Source of the DNA: Shewanella sp.
GTDB lineage: Bacteria > Pseudomonadota > Gammaproteobacteria > Enterobacterales > Shewanellaceae
Length of the DNA: 64,000 nucleotides
Direction: 5' to 3'
NCBI RefSeq assembly: GCF_013214165.1
Contig: NZ_JABSSM010000004.1
Span: 80,938-144,937 of the forward strand
A model generated the notes under the pieces. The model saw only the letters and a list, made by a program, of their open reading frames with translations, did not search any database and was not told the origin of the DNA. The translations under genes and the position numbers were made by a program. Positions 63,973 to 64,000 of this stretch are shown here, in pieces (positions within the stretch are counted from its first letter, which is position 1; every line of letters starts with the position of its first letter).

Positions 63973-64000
63973 ATTCAGAGTCTGTCATGAACAAACAGTA

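Overview
The window looks like chromosome from a marine gammaproteobacterium of the genus Shewanella. The support is gene content: a ybgC-tolQRAB-pal-cpoB operon ending at tRNA-Lys genes, MotY beside RNase T, the yejK/yejL/yejM block, a PhoQ-like sensor, DUF3135, DUF2986 and DUF2057 proteins, and EF-P-like EfpL. The AT-leaning intergenic DNA, many short U-tailed hairpins and several decaying genes would fit a cold or deep-sea lineage, but that is inference. I see no phage, CRISPR array, intact IS or plasmid function. The window is mostly core genome with patches of decay.

Layout. 1-970: a 421-bp tandem repeat on the minus strand, carrying three identical tRNA-Lys(UUU) genes with degenerate tRNA copies between them, driven by an rRNA-type promoter near 1050-1080. 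1.1-6.3 kb: the Tol-Pal envelope operon (minus). 6.4-8.6 kb: a lipoprotein prolyl oligopeptidase. 8.9-9.1 kb: a strong candidate small RNA with its own promoter, two long hairpins and a terminator. 9.2-16.1 kb: motY, rnt, a 2-Cys peroxiredoxin, an NhaC-like antiporter, upp, purM-purN. 16.4-22.1 kb: M28 peptidase, asnB, a tautomerase-family isomerase, DUF445, GNAT. 22.5-31.3 kb: AsmA-like DUF748 protein, glutaredoxin, small proteins, MATE pump, a voltage-gated-type cation channel with a zinc-ribbon tail whose 3' end is repeated downstream, L,D-transpeptidase, YecM-like protein. 31.3-33.7 kb: a decay zone with a GNAT pseudogene, a YkgJ protein and a frameshifted unknown gene. 33.7-39.3 kb: M23 peptidase, double-domain 6-pyruvoyl-tetrahydropterin-synthase-like protein, yejK, yejL, yejM. 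39.5 kb: tRNA-Pro(GGG). 40-43.6 kb: efpL and a diguanylate cyclase. 43.9-49.9 kb: a giant ABC permease/M1 peptidase fusion with its ATPase, and an alpha/beta hydrolase. 50-52.5 kb: nadE, a MITE-like element, a LysE exporter. 52.6-58.3 kb: remnant of a sigma-54 activator, a phosphonate/selenate-type ABC transporter (phnD-phnC-fused phnE) divergent from a PhoPQ-like two-component pair. 58.4-64 kb: a 2OG-Fe(II) oxygenase with two G8 tracts, HD-GYP protein, DUF3135, corA, membrane protein, DUF2057 protein, and a coiled-coil gene that may be damaged at its 5' end.

How the genes work together. Tol-Pal, the M23 and L,D-transpeptidase enzymes and YejM all serve the cell envelope. upp, purM and purN serve nucleotide supply; asnB and nadE use amide or ammonia chemistry. 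The GGEEF and HD-GYP proteins make and break c-di-GMP. The most interesting unexplained signals are the small RNA at 8942-9109, the amplified tRNA-Lys array with fossil tRNAs, the repeated zinc-ribbon tail, the MITE and its solo end, and the G8 tracts in the oxygenase gene. Starts were chosen from ribosome-binding sites and family length; all function calls come from reading motifs, with no database search.
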